From NCBI RefSeq assembly GCF_019279795.1, contig NC_056725.1, positions 1,747,273,126 through 1,747,337,125 of the forward strand: DNA of 64,000 nt, in the 5' to 3' direction. Every line of letters begins with the position of its first letter. Positions within the stretch are counted from its first letter, which is position 1. The notes below the pieces were generated by a model. That model was not told the origin of the DNA, made no database searches, and saw only the letters and a list, made by a program, of their open reading frames with translations. This document shows, in pieces, positions 53,047 to 61,798 of the stretch. The stretch is from Protopterus annectens (lineage: Eukaryota > Chordata > Ceratodontiformes > Protopteridae). A program made the position numbers and the translations under genes.

Positions 53047-53736
53047 CTATATGTTTTCACCTCCAGTAGGGGAATTTACCAGCTGATCCAGGGCATTTGA
53101 TTTGATGAATTCCAGGAAGCGCTGGGCCTGGGAATTTGTACTCGAGTAGTTTTCCCAGTGAATGGTAGGGTAATTTAAATCGCCCAATATCAGGGTGTTT
53201 GGTAGGACCTTCATGTTTTCCAGTGACTCCAGAAAGGTGGAGTGGTGGTCCTGGGTTATGGAGGGTGATCTGTAGCAGGCCACAATTTGCATTGCAGATC
53301 TGCCCGATGTTAGTTGCACATGGATGATCTCAGAGGTATCATGCTGCGCCACTAACTTGGATGCGTAGGTATCCTTGATGAATATGGATTCACCCCCTCC
53401 TTTTGTGTTTCAGTCCGTGTTCTGTGGCCAAAACATGTGATATGAGTTGTAGCCCAGTAGTGCTGGGGTACTCTCTGGAGCCTTGAACCAGGATTCAGTT
53501 ACTGCACAGATGTCGACGTTCTCCATACTGAGGAGTGCTTCGAGTGCATGCATTTTGAGATTTAAACTCCTGGCATTGAGTAGCATAACCCTCAGTTTTT
53601 TGTTAACTGTACTGTTTACGGAGGTGGGTTTGACTTTTGAGACTTGCCTAAAAAAGGCACTATGGGAGCAGCAAGAGCCTTGGCCAGTATTCAAAAGCAT
53701 AGGGGTGACAGGTGCAAGCCATCTTTTGTGAAGCAA
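53047..53736 (-). pseudogene. CR1-like EN domain, copy f
   Basis: Two frames. 53,410-53,736 holds LRVMLLNARSLNLKMHALEA and CAVTESWFKAPESTPALLGY. 53,047-53,352 holds IACYRSPS-type residues, LILGDLNYPTIHWENYSS and LDQLVNSPTGGENI. Catalytic Glu (TES) and Asp/Asn (GDLN) are visible. The break is near 53,400 (a GGG.SIFIKD block is read in a third phase). Confidence 0.75.
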
Positions 53737-53857
53737 TGCAGCTTGTCGAGCATGTCATCCCAGGCTGACAGACACTGCATCCCCTTTGAATGACACCAGA
53801 AGCTTAGCCAATTGTTGAAATTGATCATTTTTTCTTTATACTGAGGTATCATTCTTG
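53680..53857 (-). pseudogene. CR1-like ORF1 end (SGNH-esterase type), copy f
   Basis: The minus strand reads MIPQYKEKMINFNNWL, then MQCLSAWDDMLDKLHCF and TKDGLHLSPL. The DGLHLS block is the Asp-x-x-His catalytic block of SGNH hydrolases known from CR1 ORF1. The copy is truncated at 53,857. Confidence 0.65.
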
Positions 53858-54488
53858 AAAATTATCAATTTCAACAATGTACAACTTCTAAAAATGGGCA
53901 TCTATCAGCAGGATCAGATTAACGTTTATGTTTCACTCATGGAAGTTGTACTGACTAATAATTTTTTATTCTTTGAAGGGGGCTATTATAAGCAGTTAAC
54001 AGGGGTAGCAATAGGTGCAGCTTGCGCCCCCAGTTACGCTAATTATATTATGTCATACTGGGAACAAAATTATGTGTTTGAAAGTGAATTTTCTTCAGAT
54101 ATTTTGCATTATACTCGTTTTCTGGACGATATTTTTTATTGTCTGGAAGGGTGGTGTTAAGAAAATGCTTGAATATATGGACTATATTAATAATACTATA
54201 GAATTTTTGAAGTTCACCTTTAATTGCAATGAATATGAAATATCCTATTTGGATGTTTCTTTAAAGTATGACAAGGTAAAAGGCCTCTTGTCTTCAGGAA
54301 TTTTTAGGAAAGCTACTTTTTCGAATGCATATTTAGATTATTCCAGCTGGCACCCTTTCCATCAAAAGAAAGCTATTGTGAAGGGACAGATGGTTAGGGC
54401 AGCCAGGATGGTTAATGCAGTGGATGAGTTTGACAAAGAATTGAGTGTTATTACTGATATGTTTATCAAAAGAGGTTATCCCATTGAT
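53858..54488 (+). mobile_element. PLE RT fragment, left part of a PLE split by CR1-like copy g
   Basis: Reads QQDQINVYVSLMEVVLTNNF, motif B as TGVAIGAACAPSYANYI, motif C as FLDDIFYCLEG, then FLKFTFNCNEYEISYLDVSL, KKAIVKGQMVRAARMV and FIKRGYPID at 54,460-54,488. The first frame stops at 54,158, with the continuation in the next phase. The same PLE resumes at 57,781. Its 5' part is missing. Confidence 0.8.
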
Positions 54489-54490
54489 AT

Positions 54491-54847
54491 GGGAATGACC
54501 TGAGACGTACCTCCCTGGACTACATGAAAAGAGACATAAAGGAGCTCTCTGAGCATGTAGCCCAGGCCGGTATGACCCTGACCTTGAGTAGCATCTTACC
54601 CTCACCAAGAATGATGCCACAATATGAAGACTAAATGATCAATTTCAACAATTGGCTTAAGTACTGGTGTCATTCAAAGGGGATCCAATGCCTGTCAGCT
54701 TGGGATGATATGCTCGACAAGCCACGATGCTTCGCTAGAGATGGCTTGCACCTGTCACCCCTGGGCTTTCGGATATTGGCAAAGGCTCTTGCTACCCCCA
54801 TAGTGCCTTTTTTAGGCAAGGCTCAAAAGACAAACCCACCTCCATAG
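54491..54847 (+). pseudogene. CR1-like ORF1 C-terminal part, SGNH-hydrolase type
   Basis: The reading begins GNDLRRTSLDYMKR, giving the block III GxND-like motif, continues with LTLSSILPSPRMMPQYED and a stop. The 54,635-54,847 frame then has INFNNWLKYWCHSKGIQCLS and ARDGLHLSPLGFRILAKAL with the Asp-x-x-His block. An esterase of this type is established in ORF1 of CR1 elements. The nucleophile Ser block is absent because of the 5' truncation. Confidence 0.7.
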
Positions 54848-54876
54848 GTATCACAAGGGATAAGAAACTAAGAGTA

Positions 54877-55323
54877 ATGCTACTCAACGCCAGAAGTCTA
54901 AACCTCAACATGCACGCACTCGAAACTCTCCTTAGCATGGAGAACATCGATATCTGTGCAGTAACAGAAACCTGGTTCAGGGCTCCTGAGAGCACCCCAG
55001 CACTACCAGGTTATACCTCATACCATGCTTTTCGGACCCAAAACTTGGACCGAACTACAAAAGGAGGGGGAGTATCGATATTCATCAAAGATACCCACAC
55101 CTCCAGGTTGGTGGCAAAGCATGAAGCATCAGAGACTATCCATGTGCAACTAACAGTGGGTAAAACTGCCTTCCAGTTTATAGCCTGCTACAGACCACCC
55201 TCGAAAAACCCAGGAACCCCACTCGGCCTTTCTGAGACCACTGGAAAATATGAAGGTCTCTCCAAACACCATTATATTGGGCGACTTCAACTACCCAAAC
55301 ATAGACTGGGAGCATTACTCTAG
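54877..55323 (+). pseudogene. CR1-like EN N-terminal part, copy g
   Basis: Starts MLLNARSLNLNMHALETLLS, then DICAVTETWFRAPEST (catalytic Glu), KGGGVSIFIKDTHTSRLV and a FQFIACYRPPSKN block. A frameshift near 55,230 takes it out of phase; EN continues in the 55,250-55,990 frame. Confidence 0.8.
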
Positions 55324-55990
55324 CTCCAACACCCTAGCCCAAAGGTTCCTAGAATTTATAAACTCCAATGCTATGGAACAACTTGTTACCACTCCAACAA
55401 GAGGGGAAAACATACTGGACCTGATCATCACCAACATGGGGACTCTATGCTCCAGACCAGAAGTGTATCCCTCACTGGTAAGATCAGACCATAAACTAAT
55501 CTCACTAGATATTCACATCCCGACCCCACCCCCTGCCCAGAAAACCACAGTGAAAAACTTCTCTAAAGCAAATTTCAAAACCGAGGTGGAATCCTTCAAA
55601 GCCCCCGGGCCTGTGGAAAATACGGCCCAGACCGCAGAATCCTTTATAAACACATTCTATGAATACCTTCAGGAATGCATGGATCATGCGATCCCAAATA
55701 AAACCAAGACCCAATCCTCCAAAGGCAGACGTCCTGTCTGGTGGACCCCAGCCATAAACAAACTATACAATAGAAGGAGGAAGCTACTAAATGATAGAGC
55801 AAAATCCCAAAAAGGGAAGGCATCACTGATCAGTATTAGCAAAAAACTACGGGCACTCATAAAATTGTCTAAGGCCAGCTTCGAGAGAAAAATTGCACAG
55901 GACACTAAGGATAATCACAAGGCTTTCTTTAGTTATGTTAGGAACCTGGGTGGTAATTCCCAGATATGCTCAGAATTAGACCAATTATGA
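55250..55990 (+). CDS. CR1-like EN C-terminal part and linker (246 aa), copy g
   Basis: Reads MKVSPNTIILGDFNYPNIDW (catalytic Asp/Asn), TTPTRGENILDLIITN and SLVRSDHKLISLDIHI (the SDH block). So the second half of the EN active site is intact. The linker RRPVWWTPAINKLYNRRRKL and FERKIAQDTKDNHKAFFSYV follows. It ends at a frameshift near 55,985; the next phase runs NILADRFSTNFS into the RT. Confidence 0.8.
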   Translation: MKVSPNTIILGDFNYPNIDWEHYSSSNTLAQRFLEFINSNAMEQLVTTPTRGENILDLIITNMGTLCSRPEVYPSLVRSDHKLISLDIHIPTPPPAQKTTVKNFSKANFKTEVESFKAPGPVENTAQTAESFINTFYEYLQECMDHAIPNKTKTQSSKGRRPVWWTPAINKLYNRRRKLLNDRAKSQKGKASLISISKKLRALIKLSKASFERKIAQDTKDNHKAFFSYVRNLGGNSQICSELDQL

Positions 55991-56168
55991 CAAAAAATAC
56001 ACTGAACCCACAGACATTGCCAACATCCTAGCTGACAGGTTCAGCACAAACTTCTCCCCCCCCTCCCCACCAAAAGGGCAAATATCTATCCCAGCAGAGT
56101 GCTGCCCCCCTGACATCTCAGATGGTCAGGTAAGAGCCGCCCTCTCCAAAGCAAAAAACACAGCATCA

Positions 56169-57431
56169 ATGGGACCAGACGGTGTCCTGGGCTGCGTCCT
56201 ACATGAACTCCAAGAAGAGCTAAACCCAAACATAAAACTACTGTTCAATCTCAGCCTTACTACAGGATATGTGCCCAAAGAGTGGCGTACAGCAACAGTG
56301 GTCCCTCTCCATAAAGGTGGTGCCTCAACGGATCCTGGAAACTATCGCCCCATAAGCCTGACTAGCTTGGTCTGCAAAGCTATGGAAAGGATCATCATGG
56401 ACCTCATAAATAAAGATATTGGGGACCTACAGACACTGGATCCTACCCAGTTTGGCTTTGTTAAGGGCAGATCCTGCCTCTTAAACCTGGTTGATTTCTT
56501 TGAAACAGTCACCAAGGCCATTGACAAGGGGAAGGTGGTCCACACATCCTACTTGGACCTCGCAAAAGCCTTTGATACAATACCCCACTCGGGCATTATA
56601 GATAAGCTCACCAGCTTAAATATAAACCCCAATGTCACTAGATGGATTGCAAACTGTCTCAAGGACAGAACCCACATGGTTAGAATTGCTGGAGCCATGT
56701 CAGACTCCAAACCAGTTACAAGTGGTGTCCCACAAGGCTCAGTCCTGGGACCTCTCTTGTTCGGTATATATTTCTCGGAGGTACAGGCCAACACGGAAGG
56801 ACTGTGGCTGACCAAGTTCGCAGATGACTGCAAACTGTGCCATAACCGACTCTCCACCCGACACAAGCATCCTCCAAAAGGGCCTCATAGAAACAGACAA
56901 CTGGTGCCAGAGCCATGGCCTCAAGCTAAATGCCAAAAGTGTATAGTCATCCCTTTGGCAAAACAAAGTGCCACAAATTACCACATAGGTGGTAATCCAT
57001 TAAGTACAGAAGAAGTAATTAGGGACCTGGGGACCCAAGTTGATAGCAATCTCTCATTTGACAACCACGTGGCCAAAGTGGTTAGAAAAACATTTTATAT
57101 AGCCCACCTAATCATGAAGGGATTCACATCTAGATCAGGGGAGGTCATTGTGCCTCTTTACTCATCCCTCATCAGGCCCATAATTGAATACAATGCCCCT
57201 TTTGGGATGTACCTTACCAGACACCTGCAGCAACTGGAAAGACCCCAAAAGTACCTCACCAAGAGGATCAAAGGGCTCAAACAGATGCCATATGCTGCCC
57301 GGTTAAAGGAACTCCAGCTCTACTCAGTGGCATACCGCCTGTTCAGAGGCGATCTGTGCCTGACATATAAAGCCATGTCCAACCTGGAATTAATGGACAT
57401 GCTGCACCTCAGAAAATCCAAATCCCATTGA
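56169..57431 (+). CDS. CR1-like reverse transcriptase (420 aa), copy g
   Basis: The longest CR1-like RT frame here. Blocks in order: MGPDGVLGCVLHELQEEL, WRTATVVPLHKGGASTDPG, YRPISLTSLVCKAMERIIMD, FGFVKGRSCLLNLVDFFETV, motif A SYLDLAKAFDTIPH (near residue 130), motif [19 protein letters not shown], motif C KFADDCKLC (near 215), then two compensating frameshifts over residues about 220-240, the thumb with RDLGTQVDSNLSFDNHV, and RPIIEYNAPFGMYLTRHLQQ. Catalytic Asp residues are all present. The frame starts inside the protein because of the break at 55,985, and ends before the C-terminal domain. Confidence 0.85.
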   Translation: MGPDGVLGCVLHELQEELNPNIKLLFNLSLTTGYVPKEWRTATVVPLHKGGASTDPGNYRPISLTSLVCKAMERIIMDLINKDIGDLQTLDPTQFGFVKGRSCLLNLVDFFETVTKAIDKGKVVHTSYLDLAKAFDTIPHSGIIDKLTSLNINPNVTRWIANCLKDRTHMVRIAGAMSDSKPVTSGVPQGSVLGPLLFGIYFSEVQANTEGLWLTKFADDCKLCHNRLSTRHKHPPKGPHRNRQLVPEPWPQAKCQKCIVIPLAKQSATNYHIGGNPLSTEEVIRDLGTQVDSNLSFDNHVAKVVRKTFYIAHLIMKGFTSRSGEVIVPLYSSLIRPIIEYNAPFGMYLTRHLQQLERPQKYLTKRIKGLKQMPYAARLKELQLYSVAYRLFRGDLCLTYKAMSNLELMDMLHLRKSKSH

Positions 57432-57662
57432 GCTACGCGCTCGTGAGACTTGAACCTCAGCACTGAAATAAATAGGACATGCTGGAGGGACAGATTCATA
57501 ACCCAGAGGCTCCCTTCACTCTGGAATAAAATACCAGTCCAGGTTAGGCAGAGTCCTCATTGACTCTCTTCAAGAGGAATCTTGATGAGTGGATGGGAGA
57601 TCGTAGGTTTACCCCGGGTATCACTTCTGTGTCACTGTTAGACAGAGGCACAGTATACTAAC
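57432..57662 (+). pseudogene. CR1-like C-terminal domain, copy g (out of frame)
   Basis: After a stop at 57,429 other phases read NLSTEINRTCWRDRFITQRL then PSLWNKIPVQVRQS, and finally a short terminal block before the stop near 57,660. Same domain as 13,485-13,832. Confidence 0.7.
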
Positions 57663-57897
57663 CTCGAAAAAGGGCATAGCAAAATAAATTTAAAATGGGT
57701 TGCGAAAGCCAAACACATTCTGGCTAGGCTTATAAATGCCCTAGGGCAGATAGCCTAGTATGAACCTATGAACCTATGATTTAGTTAACAGCATTAAGAA
57801 TGAGGTTGTTTTAAAGAGAAGTAATGGTATTTACCAGCCTTTATTAAAGTTAGATGTAGTTACCACTAATATTATTAGTAGTGTTAATAACACATAT

Positions 57898-58602
57898 TTG
57901 AGTGGGGGTAGGCCAAATAGAGAGAGTAAAAAAGATTCTCTATTTTTTATAACTACATATACTTATGACACAAAATTCATCATTGATATTATTCGGAATA
58001 ATTGGGAAATGTTAAAATTAGATGTGAATGTTAGTAGGAAATTGAAGGAGTTACCTATGAATGTATATAGAAAGGCAAGATCCTTTAAAAATTTATTAGA
58101 GAGAAGTACATATGTGAATAGTAGTCATATGTCATGCAGGCCCAATGGGAATTTTAAGTATGGGAGATGTAGCCTTTGTGCTTTTATCTTAACCACCAAG
58201 AATAAATTATTGGTGAGGAATGAATTATTGTTTTTTAAGGGGCATTTTAATTGTTATTCAAAAAATGTAGTATATATGGCCATATGTAATGAATGTTTAG
58301 CATTTTATATAGGTAAAACCTGTAGGGCCCTTAGAGAAAGGATAGGTGAACACCTTCTTGATATTAGGCATCAAAAGAATACTAATGCCATTTTTAGGCA
58401 CATTAAACAATTTCCGGGTCATGGTTTTAAATTTATTATTATTCAACAAATAAGAAAGGACTCACAAGGGTATATCTTAGACATTCACTTGGATGTATGT
58501 GAATTGATGTGGCAATTAAGATTTGATGCCACTAGATTTCCCGGTTTAAATGATAACATCTGCTTGGCCCCCTTATTAAAGCTTAGGTTTATTAATAGTT
58601 AA
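57898..58602 (+). CDS. PLE linker and GIY-YIG endonuclease (234 aa)
   Basis: Residues 1-75: the PLE region after the RT (SFKNLLERSTYVNSS). Residues near 80-95: YGRCSLCAFIL, where the first Cys of the linker is lost. Residues near 125-160: VVYMAICNECLAFYIGKTCR with ALRERIGEHLLDIRHQKNTN, a well-formed GIY-YIG core with the Arg and EH. Then IFRHIKQFPGHGFKFIIIQQ and the C-terminal CELMWQLRFDATRFPGLND block. It is open to its natural end, so it is the most complete endonuclease frame in the window. Confidence 0.85.
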   Translation: MSGGRPNRESKKDSLFFITTYTYDTKFIIDIIRNNWEMLKLDVNVSRKLKELPMNVYRKARSFKNLLERSTYVNSSHMSCRPNGNFKYGRCSLCAFILTTKNKLLVRNELLFFKGHFNCYSKNVVYMAICNECLAFYIGKTCRALRERIGEHLLDIRHQKNTNAIFRHIKQFPGHGFKFIIIQQIRKDSQGYILDIHLDVCELMWQLRFDATRFPGLNDNICLAPLLKLRFINS

Positions 58603-58881
58603 ACAGTGGTATTTTTTGTATATCTGCCTTGGACATATAAAATATGTATCTATATATAATTGTATATATTATATATTTTTTCACAATAGCTGTGCCTTAA
58701 TGTTTAGTGTGCTTTTAACACATTTTTTGTACTTTTAGTGTTTATATTTTCTATTTTAAATATTTAAATTATATTGTAATTAATAGAAGTTTTTTTAGAT
58801 GTTTTCATTTTAATTACAGGTTAGTTTAGGTATTTAATTGGCAATTAATGTAAGTATTTATACTTGATAGTTATTTGTGGT

Positions 58882-58932
58882 AGTTGTTCTGAAGAAGTCT
58901 TTAGTATTAAGATGAAACCTAGGTTAACAACT
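58882..58932 (+). ncRNA. Hammerhead ribozyme, PLE 3' terminal repeat
   Basis: Helix I is AGTTGTT (58,882-58,888) with AACAACT (58,926-58,932). The core CTGAAGA is at 58,889-58,895. Stem II is GTCTT/AAGAT (58,897-58,901 with 58,909-58,913). GAAA is at 58,914-58,917, followed by CCTAGG and TT. Predicted cleavage follows 58,925. CCTAGG is fully self-complementary and cannot form a proper hairpin loop alone, pointing to a dimeric ribozyme. Confidence 0.8.
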
Positions 58933-59123
58933 TTTTGTGTATCGTGTTTGGTTTGGTTTTCATGTGGTAGAATAAAGTGGACATTTATCCTATTGTGGAT
59001 TTTTCATTTTGGTTTGTTGGTTCCTATATTCGAGTTGCCATATCCTTCGGATTTTGAAGATAGCAAAATAAAATGGAAACGCTATTTAACTATCCATGCA
59101 AATAAGATATGTAATATGTGCAA

Positions 59124-61540
59124 AGGTAGGTACTAGGCTGTCTTACCAAGGGTATCTGTAAGCCTAGCTAGCGTGTGTTGTCTTTCGCCACCCCCATAAG
59201 TTGGTTCCCTGTGCCTCTGAACGGCAGAGCCAATAGTTCCCTATGCCTCTGTCCAGCAGAGCCACTGAAGTGATCCCGGGTACATGTCTGTCTCTCATCC
59301 ACACGGCAATGTTTCCCTTGAAGAGTGCTCGTAAGGGGCCCTGCCTGATTTACACTGGAATCATGTTCCAAAGCATAGGGAGTGTCCGGGTCAGGAATCT
59401 ATCCATTCAGCATGTCCTACTCATCGTTGTGGTTAGGTGTATATCCCTAGAGCATGTGGCTCACAGGGGCTTCTGTTTAGGTGGAGCATATCCAGCAATA
59501 CAGGGTTGGACATGGGCCTTGTATGTCAAGCAGAGATCACCTATGAGTATGCAGTATGCAACTGAGTACAGCTGGAGTTTCGTAGGTTGGGCTGCATAGG
59601 TCATCTGTTTGAGGTCAGTAATCCTCTTGGTGTGGTACTGGTGTGGTCTTCCAAGCTGTTGCAGTTGTCTTGTAAGGTATATCCCAAAGAGGGTGTTGTA
59701 TCCTTTAATGGGTCTGATATGACATGTGTAGAGTCACAATGGCCCCTCTGATCTGGATGCGAACCCATTAGAGATTAGGGGGGCCATGTAGAAGGATATT
59801 CTAACCACCTTGTCATTATGGGTATCGAAGGAGAGATTGCTATCTACTGGTGTCTCCGGATCCCGTATTACATTTTTTGTATGTAGGGGACTAGCACCTA
59901 TGTGGTAGTCCACGTGTAATTAGTTATATCCAAAGGAGATGACTATGCACTTTTAGGCATTCAGCTTTACATCATGATATTAACACCAGGTATCCATCTT
60001 AGTGCGACCCTTCCAGAAGATGTCTGTAACAGCTGGGGAAACAATTATGTCCCCTAGTTTGCAGTTGTCCTGCAAACCTTTTCAGCCAAAGTCCTCCTGT
60101 GCTTGTCTGTATGTCAGAGAAGTATGTACCGAACATGAGGGGTCCTAGGACTGAGCCCTGGGGGACAGCAGTTGTAACTGGTATATAGTCGGACCTAGGG
60201 TATGCAACTCCTACTGTGTGTGTTCTGTCAGTGAGCCACTTTGCAAACCATCACATGATGTAGGGGTTAATGTTCAGGCGGATGGGAATGTTGATAATAC
60301 CAGAAGGAGGAATGGTGTTGAAAGCCTATGAGAGATCTAGGTAGGCTGTGTGGACCTCCTTACCCTCATCTAATGCCTTGGTAACTGTCTCTAAGAAGCC
60401 CACCATGTTTAGGAGGCATGGTCTGGCCTTAACAATGCCAAACAGGGAGGGGTCAAAGGTTTGGAGGTACCCAATGTCTCTGTGACAGTGATCCATGATG
60501 TGCACCATAGCCTTGCAGACCAGGCTAGTCAGGCCTATAGGGAAATAGGTCCCGTGGTCCATTGTGGCGCCACCTTTGTGGAGTGGGATAACTGTTGCTG
60601 TGCACCATTCAGGGGGCACTATGCCTGATGTGAGGCTATTATTGAACATGGTGCATAGGTGAGGAGACAGTATGATCCAAAGTTCATGTAAAACGCAGCC
60701 TGGGATGTTGTCCGGTCCCATGGATGCTGTGATATTGCCTTCAGAGTGTGCAGCTTTGAGAGGGATCTGCCAGGATGTTGCCAATATCAATTGTTTCTGT
60801 AATGGAGGCAGCAAGAGCCTTGGCCAGTATTCGTGCCTTTGTGCTGTAACTCAGAGCAGATCTGGTTGTTGACATCGAGGCTCTGTGGTTTTTACTGGCA
60901 TTAGTTGCGTTATAGTTTTTGTAGCTAGCTTTGGAGGATCGTATAAGGGATCTCACCTTCTTACTGAGGCTGGCCAAGGATCTCCTCCACGCATGGTATT
61001 GTACTCTCATTTGCAACAGTGTCTTCCTCCTGTAGTACAATATGTTTATGGCAGGGGACCACCAGATTGGTTTAGTTAATTATGAGTATAGCGTCCTGGT
61101 TCTGTTTGGGATAGCACAAGCCATGCATTCTGTAAGTGCTTATAGAGTGCATTTGTGTAGGATTCAGCAGTTGTAACAGTACTGTCCATCTGCATGGCTG
61201 TCATGACGTCCACCACTTCTACCTTAAGAAGCATGTAGTTGGCCTTGTAGCCATATTATACTGTGGTTCGCTTAATGGGGATAAGGTGTGGGATGTGGAT
61301 ATCAACAGTGTTCAGCACATGGTCTGATCGGACCAACGAGGATTTGGCTTCACGTGTGGAGCACCAGTCACTCATGTTGGTAATGTCTAGGTCTAGGATA
61401 GTGTTATCCCTGGTGGGTGTGTGGATATGTTGAGTCAGGCCATTGGTGTTTATGAATTCCAGAAACCGTTGAGCTAATGTGTTTGTACATGGGTAGTTTT
61501 CACAGTTAATGGTGGGGTAGATAAAGTGAGGCTTATGTGA
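59124..61540 (-). mobile_element. CR1-like LINE copy h, reverse, decayed
   Basis: The 3' UTR begins at 59,124 (GGTAGGTACTAGGCTG, then GTAAGCCTAGCTAGCGTG). The C-terminal domain lies at about 59,240-59,620, the RT at about 59,620-60,770 and the EN end at about 61,060-61,540. Blocks include SSMGPDNIPGCVLHELW-like residues, WCTATVIPLHKGGATMDHG and LAQRFLEFINTNGLTQHI, TPTRDNTILDLDITNMS, SLVRSDHVLNTVDIHI. Many frameshifts. Upstream of 61,540 the similarity to CR1 is lost. Confidence 0.75.
60326..60814 (-). pseudogene. CR1-like RT fingers/palm, copy h
   Basis: Reads SMGPDNIPGCVLHELWIIL, PPEWCTATVIPLHKGGATMD, IGLTSLVCKAMVHIMDH and LFGIVKARPCLLNMVGFLET, ending HTAYLDLS at motif A. The rest of motif A is out of frame. 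The VKGRS block reads VKARP. Confidence 0.75.
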
Positions 61541-61798
61541 TGAGTGTGGTGTTGTGCAACTGTGTACCTTCTCCACATGACAGTCAGAGTCAGGCTTGGT
61601 TGGAGAGACCTTTACCTCCAGTTTGGTTAGATGAGTGAATCTTTCACAGGTTGTAGTGTTGGATGGTAGGCGGAGAGGCCTGTCTGTGTACATGAGACAA
61701 TGTGTACATTGCCTCAAGATGTCCAGATTCATCAGATTGACAGGTGAGAACACTGGCAGCTGACTCTTGGACATGCCTGAATATAGAACTACATTCAC
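61256..61798 (-). pseudogene. CR1-like EN C-terminal part joined to unrecognised sequence (180 aa frame)
   Basis: The last 90 residues are EN: YPTINCENYPCTNTLAQRFL, the TPTRDNTILDLDITN block and SLVRSDHVLNTVDIHI. The first 80 residues (61,560-61,798) do not match EN of copies f and g, where IACYRSPS and LILGDLNYP would be expected. The DFN catalytic block is missing. This suggests a recombination or deletion joint near 61,540. Confidence 0.6.

Larger units (their letters stand above)
50752..53857 (-). mobile_element. CR1-like LINE copy f, near full length, reverse
   Basis: Minus strand. The 3' UTR begins at 50,752 (the TATGAACC tail is missing), then the C-terminal domain and RT (51,088-52,300), a linker (52,300-52,850), EN (52,900-53,640) and the end of ORF1 (53,680-53,857). 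It is an inverted partner of copy g at 54.5-57.8 kb. EN shows ILGDLNYPTIHWENYSS and CAVTESWFKAPEST, and RT shows [18 protein letters not shown] and FADDCKLG. Few disruptions compared with the other CR1-like copies. Confidence 0.85.
54489..57780 (+). mobile_element. CR1-like LINE copy g, near full length, inserted in a PLE
   Basis: Starts inside ORF1 (GNDLRR at 54,491), then the ORF1 end to 54,846, EN (54,877-55,480), a linker, RT (56,169-57,431) and the C-terminal domain. The 3' UTR (GGCTAGGCTTATAAATGCCC) ends in TATGAACC repeats at about 57,760-57,780. The interrupted PLE reads ...RGYPID at 54,488 and VNSIKNEV from 57,784, with frame preserved and only GAT shared at the borders, so the target duplication is at most about 4 bp. 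It is an inverted partner of copy f. Confidence 0.85.
57781..59045 (+). mobile_element. PLE right part: RT end, linker, GIY-YIG, 3' terminal repeat
   Basis: Continues the PLE interrupted at 54,488. It reads VNSIKNEVVLKRSNGIYQPL and then the 57,898-58,602 frame. The 3' UTR is A+T-rich, followed by a hammerhead (58,882-58,932) and GTAGAATAAAGTGGAC near 58,967. The element probably ends near 59,045. Confidence 0.8.

Noticed and set aside
53843-54490. A PLE RT fragment as part of the same CR1-like element
   Set aside because: Motifs (VAIGAACAPSYAN, FLDDIFYCLEG, RGYP) are PLE-type and continue at 57,781, so it belongs to a PLE and not to the LINE.
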